Shown: positions 53,064 through 62,142 of the stretch, one piece after another
Layout: every line of letters starts with the position of its first letter
Numbering within the stretch: the first letter of the stretch is position 1
NCBI RefSeq assembly: GCF_018130385.1
Contig: NZ_JAFCLU010000017.1
Location: 107,313-171,312, forward strand
Length of the DNA stretch: 64,000 bases
Source of the DNA: Bradyrhizobium sp. AUGA SZCCT0283
Lineage (GTDB): Bacteria > Pseudomonadota > Alphaproteobacteria > Rhizobiales > Xanthobacteraceae
Reading direction: 5' to 3'
Translations under genes and position numbers: made by a program
The notes under the pieces: model-generated
Databases searched by the model: none
Told to the model about the DNA's origin: nothing
The model's input: only the letters and a program-made list of their open reading frames with translations

Positions 53064-54370
53064 CCACCGAGCTGAAAGGCGCGCGCCGCTCGATACGCGG
53101 GCATCTGATCGTCGGCCTCTCGCTGATGCTGGTGCTTGCCGGTGGGTTCGGCGGTTGGGCCTCGACCGTGCAGATTTCGGGCGCGCTGATCGCGCCGGGT
53201 TCGGTGGTAGTCGATTCCAACGTCAAGAAGGTGCAGCACCCGACCGGCGGCGTGGTTGGCGAGGTCAGGGTGCGCGACGGCGATATCGTCAAGGCCGGCG
53301 ACATCGTGGTGCGGCTCGACGAGACCGTGGTCAAGGCGAGCCTGGCCATCGTCGTCAAGACGCTGAACGGATTGTGGGCACGCGCGGCGCGACTGGAAGC
53401 CGAGCAGCGCGGCCTCGACAAGATCAAGTTCCCGTCGATGCTGACTGATCGCGCCGACGATCCCGATGTGCGGGATATCCTGGCGAGCGAGACGAAACTG
53501 TTCGAGGTTCGCGTATTCGGACGCGCCGGGCAAAAATCGCAATTGCGCGAGCGGGTGTTGCAGCTCAACGAGGAAATCGCAGGCCTCACGGCGCAGGAAC
53601 AGGCCAAGGAAAAGGAAGTCGCGCTGGTCGAGAAGGAACTGGTCGGCGTCCGCCAGCTCTACGAACAGCGCCTGATCCAGATCTCGCGCCTGACGGTGCT
53701 GGAGCGCGATCTCGCCCGGCTGTCGGGCGAGCGTGCGCAATACATCGCCGCGCGGGCGCAGGCGAGGGGCAAGATCACCGAAACCGAGCTGCAGATCATC
53801 CAGGTCGACAAGGACGTGGTCAGCGAGGTCTCCAAGGATCTGCGCGAGACCAACGACAAGATCGGCGAGTTCGTCGAGCGCAAGGTCACCGCCGAGGATC
53901 AATTGCGCCGCATCGACATCCGCGCGCCGCAGGACGGCGTCGTGCTGCAGTCGACGGTGCACACCGTGGGCGGCGTGATCACCGCCGGCGACGCCATCAT
54001 GATGGTGGTGCCGCGGGCCGACGATCTTTCGGTCGAGGCCAAGGTCAATCCGCAGGACATCGACAAGCTGCAGATCGGCCAGAAGACGCTGCTCAGGCTA
54101 TCCGCCTTCAACCAGCGCACCACGCCGGAATTGAACGGCGTCGTCACCCGCGTCTCCGCCGACGTCACCACCGACCAGCGCACGGGCCAGAGCTACTACA
54201 CCATCCGCGTTTCACTGCCGCCAGCCGAAGTCGCCCGCCTCGGCCACGACGTCAAGATTATCCCGGGCATGCCGGTCGAAGCCTTCGTCCAGACCGGCGA
54301 CCGCACCATGTTCTCCTATTTGCTGAAACCGTTCAGCGACCAGCTGATGCGCTCGTTCAGGGAGAGGTGA
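53060..54370 (+). CDS. Type I secretion membrane-fusion protein (HlyD/PrtE family)
   Basis: A 436-residue periplasmic adaptor. A short cytosolic N-terminus leads to a transmembrane helix (HLIVGLSLMLVLAGGFGGWA, about residues 14-33), then a biotinyl-lipoyl-like fold (GGVVGEVRVRDGDIVKAGD), a long coiled coil (about residues 110-270) and a C-terminal half closing the fold with PQDGVVLQSTVHTVGGVI. It bridges the ABC transporter to a TolC-type outer-membrane channel. Confidence 0.94.
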   Translation: MTTELKGARRSIRGHLIVGLSLMLVLAGGFGGWASTVQISGALIAPGSVVVDSNVKKVQHPTGGVVGEVRVRDGDIVKAGDIVVRLDETVVKASLAIVVKTLNGLWARAARLEAEQRGLDKIKFPSMLTDRADDPDVRDILASETKLFEVRVFGRAGQKSQLRERVLQLNEEIAGLTAQEQAKEKEVALVEKELVGVRQLYEQRLIQISRLTVLERDLARLSGERAQYIAARAQARGKITETELQIIQVDKDVVSEVSKDLRETNDKIGEFVERKVTAEDQLRRIDIRAPQDGVVLQSTVHTVGGVITAGDAIMMVVPRADDLSVEAKVNPQDIDKLQIGQKTLLRLSAFNQRTTPELNGVVTRVSADVTTDQRTGQSYYTIRVSLPPAEVARLGHDVKIIPGMPVEAFVQTGDRTMFSYLLKPFSDQLMRSFRER

Positions 54371-54571
54371 GGTGGTGGGCGCGTGACCGCGGCCACATCC
54401 ATCGAGACGCCGCTTCGCGGCCCCTCACCATGAGGGGTGTTGTGTCCCCGCGGGTCAGGGTGTGAACCCATAGATGGCGAACGTCCGCTTTGGCGCGCAT
54501 TCCGGACTCAAGTCGGACTCCTTGCGCGAGGTCCGAAAAGTGCCAGAAGCCGACCTGATCCACGAGACCGG

Positions 54572-54805
54572 CTATAGCTCGCCTCTCATTAGTTTGACCC
54601 CGAGGAAAGTCAGGAACGCCAATGAGATTGGCGCGAAAACGGCCATTGATCCATAGAGCCACGTGGCGGCGGCCGGATCGTCGATAAAGCTAAATCGAAA
54701 AACATACGAGGCCAGAAGCGTGGCCACGTACGCAAAGAACACGGTCAAGAAAGCAAAGGACAGTGCAAAAACGAGCAGAACGATTATCCGAAAAAGTTGA
54801 CGCAT
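54572..54805 (-). CDS. Small two-helix membrane protein
   Basis: A 77-residue hypothetical protein with two clear hydrophobic segments (IIVLLVFALSFAFLTVFFAY and MAVFAPISLAFLTFLGV) and charged ends (MRQLFR, KLMRGEL). Composition and length look like a real small membrane protein, but I recognise no family. It stands alone between the T1SS genes and the VOC gene. The 200 bases on its 3' side contain short repeat-like pieces only. Confidence 0.6.
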   Translation of the reverse strand: MRQLFRIIVLLVFALSFAFLTVFFAYVATLLASYVFRFSFIDDPAAATWLYGSMAVFAPISLAFLTFLGVKLMRGEL

Positions 54806-54983
54806 CTTAGGACGACCATTCGTTTGCCCGTCAGTCAGCTCTGGTCAAGTCTGGGACATCAGGCGCCGGCATTATTATCGGCGCCTGATGAAGAGTACTT
54901 AAATATTCCGCAAAGCGACGTCTCGACGGATGTGGACCCGCTGCCGAACACGCTTCACCGCGAGGTTCGGAGTGGAGCACTAT

Positions 54984-55874
54984 CTACCTTCTGTCGTATT
55001 CATCCGGCCCCATCGCCCAAGCCCATTCCTCATGGCCCTGCGCGTAGGTGCGGTTGGTTTCGGCCGGGTTGCGGTTGACCAGCGGCCGCATGAACATCGG
55101 GTGCGTGGCGCTGCGGACCTCGTGCTCGACGGTGAACAGGTGCCTGCCGCCGTCGAGGTCGATGATGTCGCGAAAGCGGTATTGATACTGGTTGTCTTCC
55201 TGCGAGATCAGGCCGCGCTCCCGCAGGCGATGGTAGGGACCTGAGAAATCCGTGATGTAGATCTGCACGTGATGACCGTCGAATTCCGGCAGCCGTCGGT
55301 CGGTCTCGCGAAACTGCAGATACTGGTCCTTGCCGACCTTGACCCGCGCCACAGCGGCGTCGCCGTTCAGAAATTCGGCCTGCATTCCCATGATCGCGGG
55401 ATAGAAGGCGGAAATCGCTTTCGCGGTGCCTGCCGGCACGTCGAACTCGACATAGGGAATGCCGAGCGTGATGCGCCCGAAGCGTGTGGCGTCCGGCTCA
55501 TAGCAGCGGAGGCGGTTGCCCCAGGGGCAGATCGCCTCGACATGGTCGTTGTGCTCGGTGAACGCGAACGACGTTCCTTCCAGCTTCTTGGCGACCGCCG
55601 CCAGCCGCTCCAGCAGCGCCTCGCGGCCGGCGATGACGATGCCGGCGTGGCCGCGCAGCACCTGCGGCGCGCCGTCAGGCAGATGAAACTGGCTCTTGCC
55701 GACATTGACCCACATGTTGGTGTCCGACACCATCAGATAGGGATCGCGGGTCAGCCCGAGGCCTGCAATATAGAACAGCGTCGCCAGCCGCTGATCGGGA
55801 ATGGTGACGTTGACATGCTCGAAATGGATCGAGTTGCCGAGGTCTTCTGCTGCGCGGTCGAACGGCTGTTGCAT
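54984..55874 (-). CDS. VOC (glyoxalase/extradiol dioxygenase fold) protein
   Basis: A 296-residue protein with two vicinal-oxygen-chelate modules. The first runs FEHVNVTIPDQRLATLFYIA through AICPWGNRLRCYEP; the second begins LGIPYVEFDVPAGTAKAI and contains FDGHHVQIYI. His in FEHVNV and His/His in the GHHVQIY segment are the likely metal ligands. Start is ATG 55874; the longer frame to 55958 is read from a family C repeat. Its proximity to the amidohydrolase/Rieske operon suggests a role in aromatic or related ring breakdown; the reaction is unproven. Confidence 0.85.
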   Translation of the reverse strand: MQQPFDRAAEDLGNSIHFEHVNVTIPDQRLATLFYIAGLGLTRDPYLMVSDTNMWVNVGKSQFHLPDGAPQVLRGHAGIVIAGREALLERLAAVAKKLEGTSFAFTEHNDHVEAICPWGNRLRCYEPDATRFGRITLGIPYVEFDVPAGTAKAISAFYPAIMGMQAEFLNGDAAVARVKVGKDQYLQFRETDRRLPEFDGHHVQIYITDFSGPYHRLRERGLISQEDNQYQYRFRDIIDLDGGRHLFTVEHEVRSATHPMFMRPLVNRNPAETNRTYAQGHEEWAWAMGPDEYDRR

Positions 55875-55927
55875 GGATGCGATCCTCGATAAGCCTGCGG
55901 TGACAATCGTAGCGTGGGCAAAGATCG

Positions 55928-56013
55928 TAGAATGGGCAAAGCGCAGCGTGCCCACCATTCCTTCTGCGGATCGAAATGGTGGGCACGGCGCAAGCGCGCC
56001 TTTGCCCCCCCTA
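55928..56013. repeat. Palindromic repeat, family C (copy 2)
   Basis: Inverted repeat with arms ATGGGCAAAGCGCAGCGTG and CGCCTTTGCCCCCCCTAC and inner arms GTGCCCACCATTC and AAATGGTGGGCAC. It lies between two minus-strand genes, the VOC protein and the CinA-like amidase, and adds spurious N-terminal codons to the former. Confidence 0.9.
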
Positions 56014-56024
56014 CGGATTCTTCC

Positions 56025-56507
56025 TCACTTCGACAAATTCTCCAGCAGCAGATTCAACGCCGTCTTCGCGAACGCCTGCATGTTGGCCTGCCGGTCGGCA
56101 CTCTCGGTCTCCAGCGTGAACACTTCGTTTTGCGGACCTGCCACCGCCGTGCAGCAATGGCCCGCTGCGTCGCCGTAGCGGTTGCCGGTCGGACCCGTCG
56201 CGCCGGTTTCCGAAAGTCCCCAGTCGGTCGAAAAGCGCTGCCGGACCTGGCTTGCCAGCAGATTTGCGTAGGGCTCCGACGCCGAGCGGATGCCCTTCAT
56301 CGCCTCGTCCGGAATGTCCATCAGCAGCCGCCGCGCGTCGCGCGTATAGACCACGGCGCCGCCGAGGAAGTAGGCCGATGCGCCCGGCACCGACAGCAGC
56401 GCCGCCGAGATCAGGCCGCCGGTTGAGGATTCCGCAACTGCAATCGTCTGTTTCCGCGCGACCAGTTGAGTGGCAATCTTTTCGGCTATCGTCACGAGCT
56501 CTTTCAT
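56025..56507 (-). CDS. pncC: CinA C-terminal domain protein (nicotinamide-nucleotide amidase)
   Basis: A 160-residue protein equal to the CinA C-terminal domain alone. The motif AVAESSTGGLISAALLSVPG (about residues 22-41) holds the catalytic Ser, and YTRDARRLLMDI and GLSETGATGPTG are also conserved. The enzyme (PncC) converts nicotinamide mononucleotide to nicotinic acid mononucleotide, salvaging NAD ligase by-products. ATG 56507 follows GGGGAG. Divergent from the amidohydrolase operon. Confidence 0.92.
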   Translation of the reverse strand: MKELVTIAEKIATQLVARKQTIAVAESSTGGLISAALLSVPGASAYFLGGAVVYTRDARRLLMDIPDEAMKGIRSASEPYANLLASQVRQRFSTDWGLSETGATGPTGNRYGDAAGHCCTAVAGPQNEVFTLETESADRQANMQAFAKTALNLLLENLSK

Positions 56508-56641
56508 CTCAACTCCCCGGAATTGCCGCCAGTCATGTCTTCCTAGCACAGGAGGTCCACATTTGCCGAGTTGCGGCGCGCCGGCCGCCCTGATTGAATA
56601 CCTCAAACGACCGCGCCCAAGCGGGCCGAAGAGGAAACACC

Positions 56642-57727
56642 ATGACGTCGCCGCTTCCCGGCGGCGTGGATTGCGATCTGCATCCCGCCGTTCCTCATCT
56701 GACCAGCCTGTTGCCCTACATGAACGACTATTGGCGCGACCAGGTGACGACGCGCGGCATGACCGATCTGGTCTCGCAATCCTATCCGACCAATTCGCCG
56801 ATCTCGTCGCGGCCAGACTGGCGGCCAGCGCAGGGCAAGCCGGGTTCAGACCTCGCCGACCTGCAGAAACAGGCGCTGGACCGCTTTCAGGTGAGCTACG
56901 GCATCTGCAATCCCCTGTACGGCGTACAGATGGTGTTCTCCGAAGACATGCAGGACGCGTTCTGCCGCGCCCTGAACGACTGGCTGGCCAGGGAATGGCT
57001 CGACAGGGATGCGCGGCTGGGCGGCTCGATCGTGATCCCGACGCAAAGCGTCGAAAAATCCGTCGCCGAGATCGAGCGCTGCGCCAAGGACAAGCGCTTC
57101 GTTCAGGTGCTGATGCTGGTGATGGGCGACATGCCCCTGGGCAAACGCGCTTACTGGCCGATCTATGCGGCGGCCGAACGGCTCGGCCTCGCCATCGGCA
57201 TCCATGCCGGCAGCGCCTATCACAACCCGCCGACCTCGGTCGGCTGGGGCTCCTACCACATCGAGGATTACGTTGCGCAGGCCACCGCGTTCCAGACCCA
57301 GTTGACCAGCCTGATCGTGGAAGGCGTGTTCGCCCGCCACCCAAATCTGAAGATGGTGATGCTGGAAAGTGGCTTCACCTGGCTGCCGGCCTATTTGTGG
57401 CGGCTGCACAAGTTCTGGCGCGGCATACGGATGGAAACCCCGTGGGTCGATCGTGCGCCGCTGGAGATTGTGCGCAGCAACATCCGTTTCTCGCTGCAAC
57501 CGGTCGATGCACCGCCGGATCCGGCAACCCTGAACCGCCTGTTTGACCATATGCAGTCGGACGAATTGCTCCTATTCTCCACCGACTATCCGCACTGGCA
57601 ATTCGACGGCGACGAGGTGCTGCCGCCTGGGTTGTCGCCCGATCTTGTTCGCAAGATCATGATCGACAATCCGCGCGCGACCTATAGCCGCCTCGGTCAG
57701 GCGGCGGTGAAGGAGACGACGCCATGA
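56642..57727 (+). CDS. Amidohydrolase (amidohydrolase-2 family), first of a tandem pair
   Basis: A 361-residue TIM-barrel protein, starting at ATG 56642 after AGAGGAAAC. DCDLHPAVPHL near the start is the modified metal motif (DxDxH). IGIHAGSAYHNPP in the middle and LFSTDYPHWQFD near the end supply further metal and catalytic residues. The family includes decarboxylases and hydrolases of aromatic or lactone substrates. The next gene overlaps by ATGA and is a paralogue; the two may form a heteromer or act in sequence. Function unknown beyond the family. Confidence 0.9.
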   Translation: MTSPLPGGVDCDLHPAVPHLTSLLPYMNDYWRDQVTTRGMTDLVSQSYPTNSPISSRPDWRPAQGKPGSDLADLQKQALDRFQVSYGICNPLYGVQMVFSEDMQDAFCRALNDWLAREWLDRDARLGGSIVIPTQSVEKSVAEIERCAKDKRFVQVLMLVMGDMPLGKRAYWPIYAAAERLGLAIGIHAGSAYHNPPTSVGWGSYHIEDYVAQATAFQTQLTSLIVEGVFARHPNLKMVMLESGFTWLPAYLWRLHKFWRGIRMETPWVDRAPLEIVRSNIRFSLQPVDAPPDPATLNRLFDHMQSDELLLFSTDYPHWQFDGDEVLPPGLSPDLVRKIMIDNPRATYSRLGQAAVKETTP

Positions 57728-58827
57728 ACGTGCAGTTCCGTCCCGAGCCGTCAGCGTCCGTTGGCGTCAAGACCGCGATCGCCGATTGCGACATTCATCC
57801 GGCGCGCGCCACCCCGGATGAACTGTACCCCTTCCTGGAAAAACGCTGGCACGCGCATCTCGAGGCCTACGGCAAGCAGGCCTATCACGGCATGATGGAA
57901 GGCCCGCCCTATCCGAAGGCGCAGCCCAACGCCTCGCGCCGCGACGCCTGGCCGCCGGAAGGCGGGCCGCAGGGCTCCTCGCTGTCGTTCATGCAGAAGC
58001 AGCTGCTCGATCCCTATAACGTCGCGCTCGGCGTGCTCAATCCGCTTGCCAGCGGGCAGGGCCTGCGCAACCAGGATCTGGCCGGCGCGATCTGCACCGC
58101 GATCAACGACTGGCAGATCGAGAAATGGACAGCTAAGGATTCCCGCCTGAAGGGCTCGATCGTCGTCGCCAATGAAGATGGCCCTTCCGCCGCCGCCGAA
58201 ATCCGCAAGCGCGCCGGCGACAAGAACTTCGTTCAGGTGCTGCTGCTCTCGCGCAATGTCGAGCCGCTCGGCCAGCGCCGCTACTGGCCGATCTACGAGG
58301 CGGCGCAGGAAATCGGCCTGCCGGTCGGCGTTCACGCCTTCGGCTTCGGTGGCAATCCGCTCACCCCGTCCGGCTGGCCGAGCTTCTACATCGAGGAGAT
58401 GGTCGGTCATGCGCAATGCCAGCAGACCGTGCTGGCGAGCCTCGTGCTCGAAGGTGTGTTCGAGCGTTATCCCAAACTGAAGATGGTCATGATCGAGGCC
58501 GGCTTCGGCTGGGCGCCGTCGCTTGGCTGGCGGCTGGACAAGAATTTCGAGCGGCTGCACAGCGAGGTGCCGTATCTCAAGCGCAAGCCGTCGGAATATA
58601 TCCGCGACCACATCTGGTGGACCACGCAGCCGATGGAAGATCCGGAGCGCCGCGACCATCTGTTCCAGGTGATCGAGTGGATCGGCTGGGACAAGCTGTT
58701 GTTCGCCACGGATTATCCGCATTGGGATTTCGATGAACCGTCGCGCGTGTTGCCGGCCGGCGTCAGCGACGCCAACCGCGAAGCGTTCTATCTCGGCAAC
58801 GCGAAGAAGCTGTACGGGATATCTTGA
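57724..58827 (+). CDS. Amidohydrolase (amidohydrolase-2 family), second of a tandem pair
   Basis: A 367-residue paralogue of the preceding protein. It has ADCDIHPARATPDELYPFLE near the start, VGVHAFGFGGNPLTP in the middle, EAGFGWAPSLGWRLDKNFER further on and LFATDYPHWDFDEP near the end. The corresponding His and Asp residues of the first paralogue are all kept. Its stop shares a base with the Rieske gene start (TGATG). Substrate unknown. Confidence 0.9.
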   Translation: MNVQFRPEPSASVGVKTAIADCDIHPARATPDELYPFLEKRWHAHLEAYGKQAYHGMMEGPPYPKAQPNASRRDAWPPEGGPQGSSLSFMQKQLLDPYNVALGVLNPLASGQGLRNQDLAGAICTAINDWQIEKWTAKDSRLKGSIVVANEDGPSAAAEIRKRAGDKNFVQVLLLSRNVEPLGQRRYWPIYEAAQEIGLPVGVHAFGFGGNPLTPSGWPSFYIEEMVGHAQCQQTVLASLVLEGVFERYPKLKMVMIEAGFGWAPSLGWRLDKNFERLHSEVPYLKRKPSEYIRDHIWWTTQPMEDPERRDHLFQVIEWIGWDKLLFATDYPHWDFDEPSRVLPAGVSDANREAFYLGNAKKLYGIS

Positions 58828-59240
58828 TGGTTCGACACGTCATTGCTCCGGTGGACGAGCTGCCGCCGGGCACCCGAAAATTCCTCACCATCGACGAGCG
58901 GCCGATCGCGATCTTCAACATCAAGGGCGAGTTCTTCGGCCTGTTGAACCGCTGCCCGCATCAGGGCGCGGCCTTGTGCGAGGGCCCGCTGATCGGGCTC
59001 GCGCAATCCTCCGATCCCGGCGAGATCGAATACACCAAACTCGGCGAGATCATCCGCTGCCCCTGGCACGGCTGGGAATTCGATATCCGCACCGGCCAAT
59101 CCTATTGCGACCCCAAGCGCTTTCGCGCCCGGGCCTATCCGGTCAATGTCGAGCCGGGATCGGCGGTGGTGAAGGGGCCCTATATCGCCGAGACCATCGC
59201 CGTCTCGGTCGAGAGCGATTACGTGGTGGTGGATTTGTAG
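58827..59240 (+). CDS. Rieske [2Fe-2S] ferredoxin-like protein
   Basis: A 137-residue Rieske protein. The two cluster motifs are CPHQGAAL (CxH, near residue 48) and CPWHGWEF (CxxH, near residue 83). It is slightly longer than stand-alone Rieske ferredoxins because of an insert between the motifs. It starts at ATG 58827, overlapping the previous stop. It probably passes electrons to an oxygenase encoded elsewhere; none is in the operon. Confidence 0.92.
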   Translation: MVRHVIAPVDELPPGTRKFLTIDERPIAIFNIKGEFFGLLNRCPHQGAALCEGPLIGLAQSSDPGEIEYTKLGEIIRCPWHGWEFDIRTGQSYCDPKRFRARAYPVNVEPGSAVVKGPYIAETIAVSVESDYVVVDL

Positions 59241-59261
59241 TCGGGCCTCATTGCGAAATTT

Positions 59262-59350
59262 GCAGGGTAGGCAAAGGCGCGTCTGCGCCGTGCCCACCCT
59301 GTTCACGCTCGATGGTGGTCGTGGGCACGCGGAGCCTGTCATCGGGCGCG
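59262..59350. repeat. Partial family C repeat and debris
   Basis: Half of the family C inverted repeat (AGGGTAGGCAAAGGCGC to GCGCCGTGCCCACCC, 59264-59298), followed by GTGGGCACGCGGAGCC at 59331-59346, an incomplete second arm. The rest of the 340-base gap up to 59580 shows no gene. Confidence 0.7.
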
Positions 59351-59580
59351 CATTCGCGCGACCCGGTGGCTTTGTCCGCCCTACGGCTCGGTGCCAAAGG
59401 TCGAAACAGGCCACATGGCGGCTGGTGGTTCGTGCGCCCTATAAATGCTTTCGGCTCGGCGCGCCCGCAGTCCTTGGAGCTAGGCTTTGTGATTTAGATC
59501 ACAAGGCCTGGCCAATTGCCTCGATAAGTTTGCATCGCAAATGCTAGTTCCGACCAGGCTGCGGTAATGGGGGCTTTCGT

Positions 59581-61092
59581 ATGCTTCGCAAATTATTGTT
59601 TTGCTTTGCAATCCTTGTCATCGCTGCCCCCGCAGCCGCAGATGACACGACGCGCTGCTTCCGCGAAACTGGTGAAGTCGCCATCGCTGCGTGCACGCGT
59701 GCGATCAACTCCAGCGCGGGGCGGCGAGATCCCACGTATGCGAACGCGTATTACAACCGGGGAAACGCTTACAGCAACAAAGGCGACACGGACCGTGCCA
59801 TTGCCGACTACACCGCGGCGATACGGCTGGATCCCACGTATGCGAACGCGTACTACAATCGGGGCAACGCCTACAGCAACAAAGGCGACACGGACCGTGC
59901 CATTGCCGACTACACCGAGGCGATACGCCTGGAGCCCACGTATGCGAACGCGTACTTCAACCGGGGGAACGCCTACAGCAACAAAGGTAACACGGATCGT
60001 GCCATTGCCGACTACACTGAGGCGACACGACTGGATCCCAAGAATGCGAACGCGTACTACAACCGGGGGAACGCCTACGGCAACAAAGGCGATACGGCCC
60101 GTGCCATTGCCGACTACACCGAGGCGATACACCTGGATCCCACGTATGCGAACGCGTACGTCAATCGTGGACTGGCCTATGAGAAACTCGCAGATTCCGC
60201 CAAAGCGCGATCTGACTTCAATACTACGCTAGGATTGGGACAAAAGGCCACAAAATGGGCGCAGGACAAGGCGCGAGAGCGACTTGCCGTCTTGCCTTCA
60301 CCGCAACCTGCAGCGGCGTTGCTCGAAAAAACCAACGCCGCTACAGCCATTGTTACGTCCACTGCACCGGTGTCGAATAATGATCGGCGCATCGCCCTTG
60401 TCATTGGCAATTCTGCTTATCAAAACGTGGCCGCATTACCGAACCCTGTGCGCGACGCAAACCTTGTCGCCGACGTCTTAAAGCGCACCGGGTTTGAAGC
60501 AGTTACTTTGCTGACCGATCTCCGAAAGGACGCCTTGGTTAGCGTCCTGCGCGATTTCGCAGCCCGTGCAGAAACGGCGGACTGGGCAGTCGTATATTAT
60601 GCCGGACATGGTATGGAAGTTGGCGGAATCAATTATCTCATTCCGACCGACGCCAAAATTGCGGCGGATCGCGATATTGGATTTGAAGCCGTACCGCTTG
60701 AACAGGTCCTAAATGCAGCGGAGCGTGCCAAGAAACTGCGCCTCGTAATTCTCGATGCCTGCCGCGACAACCCATTCGCCAACCAAATGAAGCGTACGCT
60801 AACAGTTGCGTCCCGTTCGGTATCGCGAGGTCTGGCCGCAGTCGAGCCGGAGGCGGGAACGTTAGTGGTTTATGCCGCCAAGGATGGCGAGACCGCGCTC
60901 GACGGTGACGGGATTAACAGTCCGTTCGCGTCTGCCTTCGTCAAAAATCTTCCTACGCCAGGCCTCGAAGTCCGCAGGCTCTTCGATTTCGTTCGCGACG
61001 ACGTCATGGAAGCGACCGGTCGCAAGCAAAAGCCTTTCAGCTACGGCTCGATTTCCGGAAGGCATGACTTTTATTTCGTGGCTGGCAAATAA
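59581..61092 (+). CDS. Exported TPR-caspase (C14-like) protein
   Basis: A 503-residue protein with a signal peptide (MLRKLLFCFAILVIAAPAAA). Residues about 50-200 are four to five TPRs of 34 residues with the core NAYYNRGNAYSNKGDTDRAI. A linker leads to a caspase-like domain (about 265-500) beginning RRIALVIGNSAYQN. The dyad is His343 (YYAGHGMEVGG) and Cys394 (LDACRDNPF). TPR-caspase proteins occur widely in rhizobia, and a few caspase-like proteases in bacteria take part in defence or cell death, but this one seems exported, which argues for a periplasmic role. Regulation and substrate are unknown. Confidence 0.93.
   Translation: MLRKLLFCFAILVIAAPAAADDTTRCFRETGEVAIAACTRAINSSAGRRDPTYANAYYNRGNAYSNKGDTDRAIADYTAAIRLDPTYANAYYNRGNAYSNKGDTDRAIADYTEAIRLEPTYANAYFNRGNAYSNKGNTDRAIADYTEATRLDPKNANAYYNRGNAYGNKGDTARAIADYTEAIHLDPTYANAYVNRGLAYEKLADSAKARSDFNTTLGLGQKATKWAQDKARERLAVLPSPQPAAALLEKTNAATAIVTSTAPVSNNDRRIALVIGNSAYQNVAALPNPVRDANLVADVLKRTGFEAVTLLTDLRKDALVSVLRDFAARAETADWAVVYYAGHGMEVGGINYLIPTDAKIAADRDIGFEAVPLEQVLNAAERAKKLRLVILDACRDNPFANQMKRTLTVASRSVSRGLAAVEPEAGTLVVYAAKDGETALDGDGINSPFASAFVKNLPTPGLEVRRLFDFVRDDVMEATGRKQKPFSYGSISGRHDFYFVAGK
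59731..60180 (+). repeat. 102-base tandem repeats coding for TPRs
   Basis: CCCACGTATGCGAACGCGTA recurs at 59731, 59833, 59935 and 60139, and as CCCAAGAATGCGAACGCGTA at 60037, always 102 bases apart. Four full units and a partial fifth encode the TPR array. The near-identity of bases, including silent positions, shows recent expansion. Confidence 0.95.
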
Positions 61093-61463
61093 CTTCCATA
61101 CGAAGTGCAATGCAGATCTGATCGCTACCACTCGAATTGGCAGGTATCGGTTTCATAGGAAGTCGTCGGAGGCAAACCCTCGATGTCGGCTCTCGGCACC
61201 TCGCGTCATTTTCGCTGCGCCTCGGAATTTGGTCGCTATCGGGGCATGACGGACATCGATCAAGCCGCACCGATGGGGCTCGACCAGTGGGCACGCGTCC
61301 TGACCCGTTGTACGGGTCGCCTCACCCGCAAACACGAGCGGCGTGCAAGGCCTGCGGCTGTAAGCCCCTGCCTATCGGCTTCCGCGGCCTTCCGCGGGGT
61401 GCTAGCGTTCAGACCGAACCCACTCATCTTGGGGGGAACATTCCATGAGCGGGTAGGCTTATA
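61093..61463. other. Intergenic stretch without a gene
   Basis: About 370 bases with no supported gene. Positions about 61178-61262 give a frame (MSALGTSRHFRCASEFGRYR) that looks like a translated repeat I recall from Bradyrhizobium genomes, not a protein family. The last part carries GGGGGGAA at 61432-61439. Confidence 0.5.
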
Positions 61464-62054
61464 TTGCTGTTTCCGACGGATCTGACCTCGTTCCTCGACC
61501 TCATACGGCAGCACGGCGATGCGGCCCACAGCTTCATGTTTGCCTATGCGGCCTCGCATAGCCTGCTGCTGGCGCTGTTCGCGGGTTATGCGGCGCATTC
61601 GGGTGCGCTGAATCTTGGTACGCTCATTGCGGTCTGCTGGGTCGGCAGTTTCGCCGGCGACGTCATTCGCTTCTGGATCGGTCGGCGCTACGGCGCCCGC
61701 TTGCTCGAACGTTTTCCGCGGTTCGAACGCCCCGTGCAGACCGTCGTTCGCCTGACGGACCGTCACTATGTCTGGATGATCCTGTTTCATCGTTTCCCGC
61801 ATGGCATTCGCGGGCTTGCCGGGTTTGCCTACGGAATATCGCGGCTGCCCTGGTCCACATTCCTTGCGCTCAACTTCGCAGCTGCCGGCCTTTGGTCCGG
61901 CGCCGTTGTCTCGGCCGGCTATGCGTTCGGTCAGTTCTCGGAGACGTCCATCAACAATGCCTCTTCGGGCCTGGGCATCGTGATGCTGGTCGGGTTTCTC
62001 GGCCTGTCCTGGTTGCTCAGCAGGAAGCTCGAGCAGATTGTGGAGCGATACTGA
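61464..62054 (+). CDS. DedA-like (VTT domain) membrane protein
   Basis: A 196-residue membrane protein with four to five hydrophobic segments. GSFAGDVIRFWIGRRYGARLLERF corresponds to the conserved DedA loop, and ILFHRFPHGIRGLAGFAYGI to the second reentrant region, where Arg and Gly/Pro residues are conserved. DedA proteins are now seen as lipid flippases or proton-dependent transporters. It begins at TTG 61464; no ATG or GTG suits this frame. It is transcribed alone. Confidence 0.83.
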   Translation: MLFPTDLTSFLDLIRQHGDAAHSFMFAYAASHSLLLALFAGYAAHSGALNLGTLIAVCWVGSFAGDVIRFWIGRRYGARLLERFPRFERPVQTVVRLTDRHYVWMILFHRFPHGIRGLAGFAYGISRLPWSTFLALNFAAAGLWSGAVVSAGYAFGQFSETSINNASSGLGIVMLVGFLGLSWLLSRKLEQIVERY

Positions 62055-62080
62055 AGCGAGCGCGCGCGTCGCGGATCGCC

Positions 62081-62118
62081 GCAGGGTGGGCAAAGGCGCA
62101 TCTGCGCCGTGCCCACCA
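62081..62118. repeat. Half copy of palindromic repeat, family C
   Basis: GCAGGGTGGGCAAAGGCGCA (62081-62100) and TGCGCCGTGCCCACC form one arm of the family C repeat; the other arm is missing. Confidence 0.75.
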
Positions 62119-62142
62119 TCTCGCGCATCACTCGGGACGGTG

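Noticed and set aside
61183..61485. 100-codon frame starting MSALGTSRHF
   Set aside because: It looks like a translated dispersed repeat seen in many Bradyrhizobium genomes, with no domain and an unlikely composition.
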